Of a stretch of 64,000 nt of DNA, positions 49,077 to 60,136 are shown piece after piece; position 1 is the first letter of the stretch; each line of letters begins with the position of its first letter. The stretch covers positions 11,269 through 75,268 of the forward strand of contig JADHYX010000057.1 of assembly GCA_027604685.1 (NCBI GenBank), read 5' to 3'. Source of the stretch: Lobulomyces angularis (lineage: Eukaryota; Chytridiomycota; Chytridiomycetes; Lobulomycetales; Lobulomycetaceae). The translations under genes were made by a program, and so were the position numbers. The notes under the pieces are model-generated. The model saw only the letters and a list, made by a program, of their open reading frames with translations, was not told the DNA's origin and made no database searches.

Positions 49077-52000
49077 ATGGAAAAACTTTCAAAGAACAAT
49101 TGTCAAATTTGTAACTCAACAGAAAGGTTTCACACTACTCCATCATTCCCTTGTACAAATTTGGCAAATTGCGAGTATTGCGTTCCTTGTGAAATTTGTA
49201 GTCTGTCTAACAACGAAAAGTCATCACACTCTGAACTTCAATCGCTTCCATTAAATGATTCTATTCTGAATTGTTCGCTTCCATTAAATGACTCTATTCT
49301 GAATTCTGATGATAGTTTAGCAACCCCTTTAAGAGATACCATTCCCAGAGTAGGCAGAAAAAAAAAAACTTCCTCGGTAATAGGTTTAATTGGATTAAAT
49401 GATGTTCCCTCAAACACAACTGAAAAAAAGGAACTGCAATCAGTTGCTGGAACTCTAGCAAATTCAAAAAGATATCGCAGGGCACAATCAGGCTTATCAG
49501 AAACAAAAAATTTAGCAAAAATATCACCTGTTTTTAACAGACCAAGAGCAATTACTGATGAAACATTACTGGAGTCAAAACTACAAGCATTGAAAGTGGA
49601 GACCGACCCAAGAAGTCAAGCGACTGTTGAAGTTGGAGGAAACACTGGCGCGAAATTAGCCACAGACGAAATTATAGAGCCGGAAAGAATATCTTCAACG
49701 GTTCAAATTATAAAAGAGGTGATTGAAGGTCAACCGGTTGATCGAAATTCTGCTATCAGAAGTTCTTGGGGCAGGAAAGGTGGAATGCACGCATCCATGG
49801 AGTTGTTGACTGAAAAAAAAATTACAAAACGAACCACATTAATTTTTGAATCAAGAAATAATTCAAGTGAAAATTTTCCTGATGCATCAATTAGAAATTC
49901 CGTCAAGATTGAATCTAAGTTGTCAAATGTTATTTCACTAACCAGCCCACCGTCATTAATAAATATATTGAAAGATAAACATAACATGAACGAAATAAAT
50001 TTAGTGCAAAATACAAGTGCAAGTAATTTAGCATCTCTTCAAAATACAAACAACAGCCCCTCGAACGAATCAGTTTTAAGAAAAAACAGTCAAGAATCAG
50101 TTATACCTGGGAATCAGCGTAATAGTACATTTAGCTTAAAAAGTAGCAAAAACAAATTTTCGAAGTCTTTTGATCAGTTGTTTCAAAAAAAAATAAAACC
50201 TTTCACTAGTGAAATACTAAACGATGGCGGCAGCCCAGCGGCAAATAGTGATTTATCTACAGTAAATCATTCCTCCCTTTCAACATCACCGGCAGTTTTG
50301 AATAGCGTCAATTCTAATGAAACTTTTCACATGTTGAAAAAAGATCAAAATAACTCAAACAGCGGTAATAAGCTAATTAGTAGCGCTACTAGATCTAACC
50401 AGTTTATAATTGGCGCTGAAAATGTTAATCCAACCGCTTTAAATAATTTAAATAACAACATCCAAATTCCACTGTTAAAAAAAACAAGAAATTTTAAAGA
50501 ATGGTATGCATTTTTTACGATAGAATGTCAAAAAAGATGCGAAACCAAATTTGTAAGATGGATATACATAAATAATTACTAAAAATGTTTTAGAATAATT
50601 TAGCCACTTTTCCTCCAGATATATCATTGAAAGTAATTTTTGGATCTAAATTAGCTTCCAATAGTATATAATAATATAATTATACTTTTTTATGAAAAAC
50701 ATTTATGTTTTTTAGGAACAATATCACAATTGTTATGGGCTGCAAAATGCTATGAAAATGTGAAGACAGAAGCAATTTGGAATGAAAATGTTAAGGAGGC
50801 AGACTCTTCGACAGATGGTAGCATTACATTAAAATATTTTTGTTGAAACTTATTGCCCATTCTTTTTTTTCCAGATGTTACTGATGAAATTAAGTATAGA
50901 ATATTAAATATATTTTCAGGTACATACATTATCATTTTTAAAAATTGTTTTATTCCTTCAATAGATGGCAGAATTACTGAACTGGAATATAAACATGATA
51001 TTGAAGAACAGTGTGATTTTGTTAAAGCAGGAAAGCCGCTAGATTTATTGGATGCACTTATATTCCCATTAGACCAAGGTATGTAGAATATCAATCAGCT
51101 TTAACGACTTTTTTAGATGCTACTTTTGCGGAAGCATTTTTGGCTACCTATCGATTTTTTATTCCTTCAGAAAAAGTTTTAGATTCTTTATTGGAATGGT
51201 ACGAATAAATAACAAAATCGCAGTTTTTAATTTTTTAGGTACAACGTTGATTTATACGAAGACTGCCTTTCCTCCGAAGAACTATTTTTGAAACGAAATA
51301 GAAAATTAATTCAGAAGAGATCAATTAAAGTTATTTTAATGTGGATTAAAAATTACTGGTTAGATTTTGTTCTCAGTAAAAAATTATTTCAAGATCTTAA
51401 TTTTTTTGTGGAAAGTTTAAGTCTAACAAGTTTTGGTGACAATCAAAAACTCTCGCAGGCGATACGAGAGCAGGTAACTCATTTGCATTTCTAATCTTTA
51501 TTTAAATTTTTATAGCGACTTTCTTGGTATACAACTTTGTACATACCAGCATTTCCATTGAAAAAAAAAAAAATACCGCAGCAACTTCCAGATGTTTTAA
51601 CAATTACTGCACCAACAAAAAAGACTTTGGCTTTAACAATAGAGGCGATTGATTTGGCTAAACAGCTAACTTTAATAGATCATTTTTTTTTTAGACAGAT
51701 AAAGCCTGATTCTTATTTACATTTACTAGAAATTAATTTTTCCAAAACAGAAGGTGGGAAAAACTCTGCCTTAAAGGTTGTTTTAGAATACGTAGAATGG
51801 TTTAAAATGGTATTTTACATTAAAGTAGCGCCACTTATTATTTTTTCAGATCAGTACATACACATGTTCAGTAATATTAAGGGAGGAAACTACTAAAAAA
51901 AGAATATCTGCACTTAAGCAGTTTATAAGAACCGCAAAAGAATTGAGAAGTTTGCAAAACTACAACACATTTTTTGCGGTGATGAGTGGGATAAAAAGGC

Positions 52001-52728
52001 CCGCAATTATAGGACTCCAGCCTGTCTGGGAAGTAAGAACTTAACTTATATTGATATATTAAATTAATGCATCATTTAGCAAATACCTTTAAAATACATA
52101 GACGCTTTTCAAACAATGGATAACCTACTGGTCTTTGATGAGGAGATGGGATATACAACATACAAATCAGAATTTAAATTAGCAGAACCACCTGCAATAC
52201 CATTTTTCGGTAATTATTTTAAACATATTGTTTTTTTCTAACAAGAAATTTAATAAAAAAGCCGCCTATATGCAAGATGTTATTGAAATTTATGACGGTT
52301 TACCAACATTTACGGACGATTTGGTAAAAGCGGAATCGAACAAAAATAATAACCAAAAAGACTTCAGTAAACAGAATTCGATGAATTTGAACTGTTTACA
52401 AAAAGATGCTTTTTCCCGCACACTTGATGATGATGATCCTTTACTACAAAAAACAATTAATTTTGAAAAATTTTATAATTTAAGTAATTTAATCATAAAA
52501 CATGAAAGATTTCGTAAAGTTAATTTCCAGCTGGAAATTAAAGAGCCAGGAACTACTAATGGAATAAATCCTAATATGCAAAATGCTACAGTTGCTAGTC
52601 AACTTTCTACAGCTGCAAGTTTAATGCAAAATAGTCAAGAAAATGCTGGAAATTTTTTAAAGCATTTAAGAGAGTTTATTAACTCAAATAACTTTGAAGA
52701 GAGTAGATTGGATGATTTGAATTTTTAA
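49077..52728 (+). CDS. Ras guanine nucleotide exchange factor (CDC25 family)
   Basis: Eleven exons: 49077-50552, 50594-50663, 50716-50817, 50875-50919, 50965-51078, 51117-51198, 51239-51473, 51516-51809, 51850-52032, 52080-52209, 52262-52728. The first 490 residues form a low-complexity region with an N-terminal Cys cluster (CQICNST, CTNLANCEYCVPCEICS) and a 33-base duplicated segment. The C-terminal part has a RasGEF N-domain (LLDALIFPLDQDATFAEAFL, TYRFFIPSEKVLDSLLEWY) and the catalytic CDC25 domain (DLAKQLTLIDHFFFRQIKPD, RISALKQFIRTAKELRSLQN, NTFFAVMSGIKRPAIIGL, YIDAFQTMDNLLVF). It should load GTP on a Ras-family GTPase. No SH3, PH or cyclic-nucleotide domain is seen. Start is the first ATG; an earlier exon cannot be excluded. 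Confidence 0.92.
49242..49307 (+). repeat. 33-base tandem duplication inside the Ras GEF coding region
   Basis: Copy one (49242-49274) and copy two (49275-49307) differ by one internal base and the last bases. Each encodes SLPLNDSILN plus one residue. The unit is a multiple of three, so the frame is kept. Confidence 0.95.
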
Positions 52729-53000
52729 TTTATTTGGTATTATATGTTTTTAGTTTTATTTTTTGATTTTGTAAATTATGATATATCCAACAATTGTATT
52801 TTAGTGCTAAATTAAGCTAAACTAATTTCATTTATTTTTTATTTAAATTTTCTTACTTATTCCAATACATATTTTAAGAAGCTATTAATTATTTATATAA
52901 TCAAGAGTCACATTTTTTTTGGTTTCAGACAAAGATAGAAAGATGGTAGCAAAAACAATTTTATAAAACTGTGCTCTTAAAACTTGGAATTGCAATAGAT

Positions 53001-55902
53001 TTACTTTAATATAACTGAGGATATGTACGCCGGTTCATCATAAATGAAAACCTAAGAAAAGGAAAATAAATTTTGTAAAATAATAAGAAATAAACTAAAA
53101 GTAATACTTGTGACATAGAAGATTTTCTAATTTGTACATTTTCCAGAAATAAAAAAGTCGACTTAAGTTTTTTAGTTATACTTTTTATACACTCATTTTC
53201 ACATTTGGAAAACTTGATGTTACTGGTTTGATTAAATTTTTTTAAATTACATTCATAATTCATATTACTATTTTGATTTTGTAGTTTGTTGGGACTGTTA
53301 GATTGGCTAACACTATCCATGTAGTTTTTGTACAATTTCAATTCGATGTTGGTATTTTCGTTTACGGAAAGATTCAGGGTTTCCAAATTATTTATACTTT
53401 CATCAAATTTTTTTTGATTTTTGTCATCAGAAAAGTCAAAATTATTGATTGTTTTGCAGTGGTCATTTTTGCTGTAAAAGCTATCGCAGTTGTAATATTT
53501 TGAATTAGAATCCGTATTACTTCCTTTATTGCAGCTCTGGATGCTTTCACAAAATCCACATCCAAAAGTAACAATAAATTCTTTCAACTTTAAGCTTCTC
53601 CTTGAGATAAATTTAAGCATCTCCATTAAACAACTACTACTCCCCTTGTCAATTCCCCGTCCCTCTAATCTAAATGAGCTTAAGTTTAAGAAACTGTTAT
53701 TACGATTTAAAAAGAAAAAAATTTTTGGTTGGACAAGGATTTGGTCGAAGCACAATTTTTCTAAATTTTTACACCTGTTACTAATTTCTAAAAATTGCCA
53801 TGGTAACCTACAAGAAATTGTTTTGAAAAAAAAAATACATGAGGAACGATAAAATTATATCCGTTTTTCACTTTACATTAACTTGGGTGTTAAAACGTGG
53901 AGTCTTAATAGTTTTGGCGCACCTCTCACCAAAGATAGCAGAAGTCTGTGCTGACCAGATTTTTTTTCTAATAGCTGAAGCGAAGTTAAGTTAGGTAGAT
54001 AAACTGTACATTTAAACAAAGGCTGACAAGTACCCAACAATACTAACTCAACTGTGTGAAAAAGAAAATTCAAGTTAATATCAAACTTTTTAACTATCAG
54101 AACTAAATCTGAATGCTTTAAAACTGACCTAAAGTTGTTGAGTTTAATATTGTACGAACAATAAATGCTGGTATAAAGGAATATAAATTTAACGTGAGAC
54201 TGGTAAGCTTTGAAACCAAGTTTTTCAATTGTTCGGAGGTTTGAATGAAAAATAAAGTGGATTCATGAGGACTCAGTATAAAATTATCTGCTTTGTTTTT
54301 ATTTGAAATAATTTTGTTGACATCGAGATCGGAAGTTGAATCTAAGTCATCAAAATCACCTTCAAACAAAAAATGGTGCAAACTTAAGATTTTTAGGTTC
54401 TTCACATTTTTTTCAAGATTCAGTATGAATTCTGGAAAAACCAATTGGTCAGCAGTTCTCTTTTGAAACCTTTTTAAACTAAATCTCAACGAAATATTAT
54501 GTAAATTTTTTAAGCAACATGATATAAATTTCAAATCCGTTTTTGTTATCATTTTATAGAAATCTTCATGTATTCTAAGTTTCATTAAGGAAGGATATTT
54601 ATTTGAATTCCATATGGTTTTTACAGAAGGCAAATTTATTTCACTGAAATCATTTTCAGCTTCCCAATTCTTAAAAAAAATACTTAATGAAGATGTTACA
54701 TTTCTATATTTACCAAAGATTCTTTTTCAAAAAAAATTTCTGCTAAGCCAATTTCCAGCAATTCCATTCTGTCTACTAGTCCCTTTATAAACAATGAAAG
54801 AAGACTAGGTTTTTTTAACTGAAACCATCTAAAGGTTGAATCAACTTCGTCTGATCCTGTACCAAAAATTTGATCGATAATGTGCGAAGATAATCGGCAT
54901 AAGCAATGTTCCAACTTGAAAATTTTTAAATTGTTTAAATTGAGAATACCACAAAATTCTTTGGAACCAAATATAAAGTATCCGAAAAGAATTTCCTTAA
55001 TTTTTGGACAAGTAATAGCAATGTCTTTAAAAAAATTTTTTGGAAATTTTTGTGGGCCACTTAATTTATCATTTACAAGATGTATTGTAGTTAAATTTGG
55101 GGCACCGTATGAAATGGGTTGCTTCTGAAAAAGAAAATTGTTGTTTATTTCAGGAAATGTTAGCCATTCCTTAATTGCTAAAATTAACTTTGAAGAGCAA
55201 TTGTTGAAGAAGATGGTTTCTAATGATTTCGAGCAGTTAACCCAAGGCTTTGGAGTTGAAATCTCAAAAAATGTAATCTAAAACAATATTCAGAAGTGCA
55301 AATACCCATAGTATACCTTCAATAATTTTAATTTAAAGCAATTTTTTAATGTCATTTCCATGCATTCCAAATCTTTTTCTCGTCCAGAAAAATACCAGCA
55401 TGACAGCTCTTCTAACTTTGGGCAGTTACTTGAACCCTATTTCACAAGTTTAGTAAAGATAAACATATCAATAAATATTACTTGAAGAATATAATTACTA
55501 TCCATGGAAATTACTCTTAAAGTTAAATGGCCGTTAAACTTTGATGCTATTTCATTTTGAATTGTAGATTCTAAAAAAGATTTTCCTCTTCTCACTATGC
55601 GTAACGAATCAGCGTAAATAAATTTTGATGTAAAAACTTTAAACAATAGGTTAAAAAAAATCATATCTTTTTTTTTTTTATTTACAATCAAATTTTTTTG
55701 TTATTAATATGTCGTCTGTGTAAAGCTTAAATTTTCTATATAAAACCGGATTTTGAGCAACACTTTTCCAATATTTGCAGACCAAAGAAAATCGCAACAG
55801 GGTAGGAAAGCTATTGCTGCAATATTGAAAAATTAACAAAAGTATTTCAGTTGGAAAGTAAAAAGGTGCAGGTTTCTTCAAAGAGTATCCTGCTGTTAGC
55901 AT
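53001..55902 (-). CDS. F-box/LRR protein
   Basis: Large multi-exon minus-strand gene. It starts at 55902 (MLTAGYSLKKPAP) and the F-box is immediate: FYFPTEILLLIFQYCSNSFP then LLRFSLVCKYWKSVAQNPVL. Downstream exons through 53001 encode irregular leucine-rich repeats (NIEMEHCLCRLSSHIIDQI, LKNLHNISLRFSLKRFQKR, NLKILSLHHFLFEG, LKNLVSKLTSLTLNLYSF, SLKLKEFIVTFGCGFC), plus Asn/Ser/Lys-rich inserts. The C-terminus follows an intron at about 53051-53105 (QVFIYDEPAYISSVILK). It should act as the substrate receptor of an SCF ubiquitin ligase through Skp1 binding by the F-box. The middle exons are not resolved with the same care as in other genes. Substrate unknown. Confidence 0.75.
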
Positions 55903-55986
55903 AGTGCTAAGAGAAATATTATGGATTTTTTTTTATTTTTTTTTTATTCCATATAATTTTAAATTCCGCCGTATTTTTTTTGTTTG

Positions 55987-58233
55987 ATGAAAAAAGTCTA
56001 TTTTTCTTTTTCTTTTTTTTTTCCTTATAAAACCCTTCGAAATTTTAAGAGGGTTTCAGGGTTTATGCATTTTCTAAATTATGATGTAGTGTTGAAGAAC
56101 TTGGAGATATTCTTCGATTCAAATGACATTGTTTACAACAAACGCTTAATTGAGATAGCAATATCCGACATTGGTGGTCTGGGAGTGTTTTCTCTAAAGC
56201 AAAGAATCAAGAGTAACACGATCTTGGGGAAAATTAGTAAAGCCAGCATAATTTCTAAAAGAAACAGCCAAATCCGAAATTTAATTAATGAATGCAACTT
56301 AAAAGGTATTAATTTACAAATATTTTTATAATTTGAATTTACTGTGTTTAGGTACTCTTGCATTGACGCTTGTTGTAATGTTTGAATTCATTTACTTGAA
56401 GCATTCAAAATGGAAGATTTATTTGGAAAGTTTACCTTTTTTCGAGCCATTACCTTTTACTTGGCCAAGAAATCTTCAAAAGGAATTAACTGTAACTTCC
56501 ATTGGTAACTTGTTATCAATTTAAGTTTTATTTATTTTTTGTTAAAACATGCCTTGTAGGTTTTAATCTCTTTTCTTATGAAGTAATTCCATAATTTTTT
56601 GAATGATGACTTAATTTTTGTTCATTTTGAATTAAGAAATGTTTATCTCAAAGATTTAATACTTTATATGATATTATTAACAGAAATCCTATGCACTTTC
56701 CTACAAGTATATCAAGAAATGAATATCTTGAGCTCTTTTTCAGAGCTTATTCGTTAATTAGTAGTAGAGCATTTCATGTAAAATTAGGAAAACTTTTATT
56801 GTTTGATCTAAATTGATATTATAGATTGACGAATATTATGATGATGCTCTTGTTCCATTGGCTGACTTATTTAAGTATATATAAAATTTCATTTATACAA
56901 ATATTGATTTTTTTGAACAGTCATAATAGCTTTGAGGTATTTGTTAGTTATATTAAATGCTTATTTGTTAGGATATTTTTTTAGATAATAACAAGGATGT
57001 TTGTTATAATTGTGGTGAACTCCACTGTTTCTGTGAAACGAATCAAGTCCAGACAAAAAAGACTATTTTAAGCGAAAAGGAGAAATTACAGAATTTAAGT
57101 GCGCGATACCTAGAAGTTGTTACAGTGCAATCAATCAAACCAAACTCGGAGATTTTTAATTCTTTTGGAAAATTACCAAATAGTGTATTATTAACGTAAT
57201 TTTTTGTTGAAAGAAAAAGATTAACTTAAAAGTAAAAAATCTCAGGCGCTATGGATTTGTAGAAGAAAATAACCCATTTGACGTAGTACATTTTAGTGAA
57301 AAAGAATTTATAAACTTTGCTAAAAGAGAAAAAATTCTTGGAAGGTTTAACGAAAATTTATTAGAAAGTAGAATAAACCTTTGGAAAAGTTGCAGATCTC
57401 GAATAGACCTTATAGAAGAAGGTATTGATATTCAAATCGAAAATATGGCTAGTGAAATTTTACAGACTTCCATGGGAGAAGACTTTCAAATGGATATTGA
57501 AGATTGCGAAGATACTGAAAATCCGGACCTTTTGGATGACCCAGTGAGTTACAATATTACTAACGATGAAGATGCATTCGAAGTGGTAAAATCAACAGAT
57601 TTAACTGTTGATTCAGAAGGTGTTCCAGATGTAGGGCTATTAACGCTAGCAGGTATTTTCAATTAAAACATATGCTGAATCTTTTTTTGATAATTTTTTT
57701 GTACTTAAATATTTTTTAGTCTTTATCTTCAGCTCTAACCAGTTTTTAAAAAAACTACTAAGTAATGATGCGTTATTTAAAAAATTTTTTAAAAATTTGA
57801 TATTAAGCAAAAAGTTTTATTTTGAATCAAATTTTTTTAAATTTGGAAGCTGTACTGTTTCCAGCATTAAGGAATCTACGCAAGAGAATGAATCGTTTTT
57901 ATCTAATTTTGGAAACTCAATGAAAGAAAAATATGATAACATTGGTTTCAATTTAATCTCCCCCCTTTTCTGTAAAATCAAGATGTGCTTAATAAAATTC
58001 AGTAAATTTAAATTAAGTATATTGCAGTGTGTGGAGGAACAGAAGTCTTCACTTGAAAATTTGGTAATTGGTGCTTTTTAAAATAGTTTTTTTAATTAAA
58101 ATTTCTACTAATCCAAATTCTGAAGAAATTGAAAAGATTAGAAGATGAGGAAACTAAATCAAAATTTATTTTGATATTGAAATTAAAGGAGGAGTCTATA
58201 TGGAAAAAACTGATAGAAAATTATAATATTTGA
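55987..58233 (+). CDS. SET-domain lysine methyltransferase, Rkm/SETD6-type
   Basis: Ten exons: 55987-56305 (an internal ATG at 56065 may be the real start), 56352-56504, 56560-56582, 56637-56777, 56825-56874, 56921-56936, 56972-57195, 57246-57652, 57720-58063, 58126-58233. The N-SET part reads ISDIGGLGVFSLKQRIKSNT, then the inserted I-SET helices (LALTLVVMFEF, WKIYLESLPFFEPLPFTW). The core is ALVPLADLFNHNSFED, with the AdoMet-binding NH pair on a 16-base exon, then a Cys cluster (CYNCGELHCFC), and EIFNSFGKLPNSVLLTRYGF with the catalytic tyrosine. The C-terminal helical region matches the Rubisco-LSMT substrate-binding domain of this class. Members methylate ribosomal proteins or elongation factors; the target here is unknown. 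Acidic insert near 57490-57600. Confidence 0.88.
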
Positions 58234-58334
58234 TGTAAAGATTTTGAATAAAATTTAATCGGCGTTTAGTGGCTTAAAAATAGAAATTTTAGAAAATTGG
58301 CTTTTGTGGTAATTTTTTAAAGTATTAATTAATA

Positions 58335-58811
58335 ATGTTTCAGGGTGGGGGAGCTCCCATGAACTGCCAAAAAATCTATATAAGCAGCTCAACTGCCCTC
58401 ATTTTAAACCATCCGAAACTCTTCTCAATATTAATATCCCAATCCTACTGTAAAACAAAATTTGAAATGTTATCTAAAGTCTTAATGCAAAAAAACGTCA
58501 CTTCAATCTCATTACCTGGAAGTTACGCAAGTGTGCTAAAAGTCCCATTGCATTCCAAATACTCTTCGATAATCCCCAGAGTCATCACAGCCATTAACCC
58601 TCCTCACCTTTCCAACTATACCAACTCTGCAAGTTTGCATTTACACTCTTCCTTAAACTTGAACAAAAAATCATCTCTTTTAGCAGATCTCGAAACTGAA
58701 TTTAACTTGGAGTTTAATGAATCTTCTTTTTTTAAACAAGTTAAAACTGTCAAAGATGTCTGCGATTTTGTAATTAATGCTGAAGTAAAAAACTCTTTAG
58801 GCATTATGTAA
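58335..58811 (+). CDS. Orphan protein with acyl-carrier-like C-terminus lacking the serine
   Basis: A 158-residue frame from ATG 58335; ATGs also occur at 58371 and 58467. Codon use is richer in C than in neighbours (CTC, CCC, ACC, TCC). The last 60 residues, SLLADLETEFNLEFNESSFF then KQVKTVKDVCDFVINAE, resemble helices II-IV of acyl carrier proteins (LEEEFNIEI...ITTVKDAVDYI). The phosphopantetheine DSL motif should lie just before, but the sequence there is LNLNKKSSLL. If related, it is a degenerate carrier that cannot be modified. The N-terminal 90 residues are Ser/Leu-rich without a clear fold. The ATG overlaps a TTTCAG/GG junction that could be a splice acceptor, but no upstream exon was found. 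Confidence 0.4.
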   Translation: MFQGGGAPMNCQKIYISSSTALILNHPKLFSILISQSYCKTKFEMLSKVLMQKNVTSISLPGSYASVLKVPLHSKYSSIIPRVITAINPPHLSNYTNSASLHLHSSLNLNKKSSLLADLETEFNLEFNESSFFKQVKTVKDVCDFVINAEVKNSLGIM

Positions 58812-59086
58812 AACCTATTTTTTTTTTTTTGTCTAAATTATAAATGTTGTAAATTCTTTAAATTTTTTTTTTTTCTCTTCGTTCTGTAATATATAATATA
58901 ACAGTTATTCATTAAATTAATTTATCTATTTTTTTTATCTCAATAAATGTTTCTTACACAAACTATTTTTTTCATTTAAAGAGAGAAAGACTTGACTTTA
59001 AAATAATTTCAAAATAAAAAAATACTTTTTATTAGAGGGTAAAAGAAATAAAATTATGTAAGTGCTTTAGTGTGAAAAAAAAAAAA

Positions 59087-59676
59087 CTATTCTCCCTCTT
59101 TCCGAACTTCCACTAAGGCGTAATTTGCAGGAAACGGCCATCCAAATGTTTCTCCTCGCATTGCCATTCTTTTTTGAGCTTCAATTTTGGCTTCTTCTAC
59201 AATACTAATTTGTTTGAATTACTGTAAAAAAAAAAAAAAAAATTGAACTTAACAAAAAAAGTCACCTGTGTTTAGGAGAATAATACTCTGCTAGAAAAAA
59301 TATAATAAATGGTCCATAGTATCCATAATACCACATAGTCTCCCAAAAATATTTTTTGCGTTTTTCTCCAGGTTTTAAAGGCTACATAACAAATCAAAAA
59401 AAAAAAGAATTGTGTGTTAATAACAGATAATTCCAAAAATAAATAAAATAAAAATTAATTTATTTACTGGTCTTCCAAAGATATAACCTCCAGGTTCGTA
59501 GCCTAAATTTAAAATTTTTTTTTTAATAAAATAAATGTTAAAAAAAAATGAAGATATAAAATTAATAAAAAAAAAAAGAAAGATTTCAACACAGTACCTT
59601 CTGCATGTCCACTACCGTAGCGTCGAACAAAAGTTGAGTTTGCACTAAATCTTAACTTTTGTAAGATTCTGTGCAT
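59087..59676 (-). CDS. Mitochondrial complex I subunit, ESSS/NDUFB11-like
   Basis: Four exons: 59598-59676, 59468-59502, 59266-59381, 59087-59204; about 115 residues. The start MHRILQKLRFSANSTFVRRY is a typical mitochondrial presequence. Then come GYEPGGYIFGRPPLKPGEKR, KYFWETMWYYGYYGPFIIFF with the single membrane helix, AEYYSPKHSIVEEAKIEAQK and a short C-terminus with GWPFPANYALVEV. The PLxPGEKR-(x)n-WE-x-W-hydrophobic helix-YxP pattern is that of the accessory ESSS subunit of NADH:ubiquinone oxidoreductase, located in the membrane arm. Its presence implies that the organism keeps complex I. It does not appear as a long open frame because every exon is short. Confidence 0.8.
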
Positions 59677-60136
59677 AATTGATTTTTAAATGTAATGACA
59701 AAATTTGTGTAACAAGAAGATTGAATTGAAGTAATTTTGATTGTAGTAGAATATAAAAAAACAATTTAAAGAAATTAGTTATGGATTTCAAATGTTGTTT
59801 GTTTAAAATTGTTTAAATTTATCATATATTTTTATATTATCTTCTTGCAGATAATCTTTTTGACAGTAGGTATTCTAATTGAAAAATTTCAAAATGAAAT
59901 ATTATGACTTAAATTCCAAATTTTCTACTTTTTGTAAAAAAAAAAAACAACTACTTTTTTCTATAAAACGAAGTGTAGTTAGAATTGAAGTTTTGAGATA
60001 TTTTGGGCTTGAAAATTGTAAAAAAAAAATTTTTATTTGCAAACATCAAAAAATAATATTTAAATTTTCAATATTATAATATTTCTATAGAATTAATTAT
60101 AGATTTTTAATATTTTAAAATTTAAATAATTATATT
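59677..60136. other. Divergent promoter region
   Basis: About 460 very AT-rich bases between the complex I subunit (minus) and the GT32 fusion (plus). A 66-codon Lys/Phe-rich frame at 59879-60079 is compatible with chance. Nothing else is recognisable. Confidence 0.5.

Noticed and set aside
59879..60079. 66-codon plus-strand frame upstream of the GT32 fusion
   Set aside because: Lys/Phe-rich, no support from motifs or splice structure.
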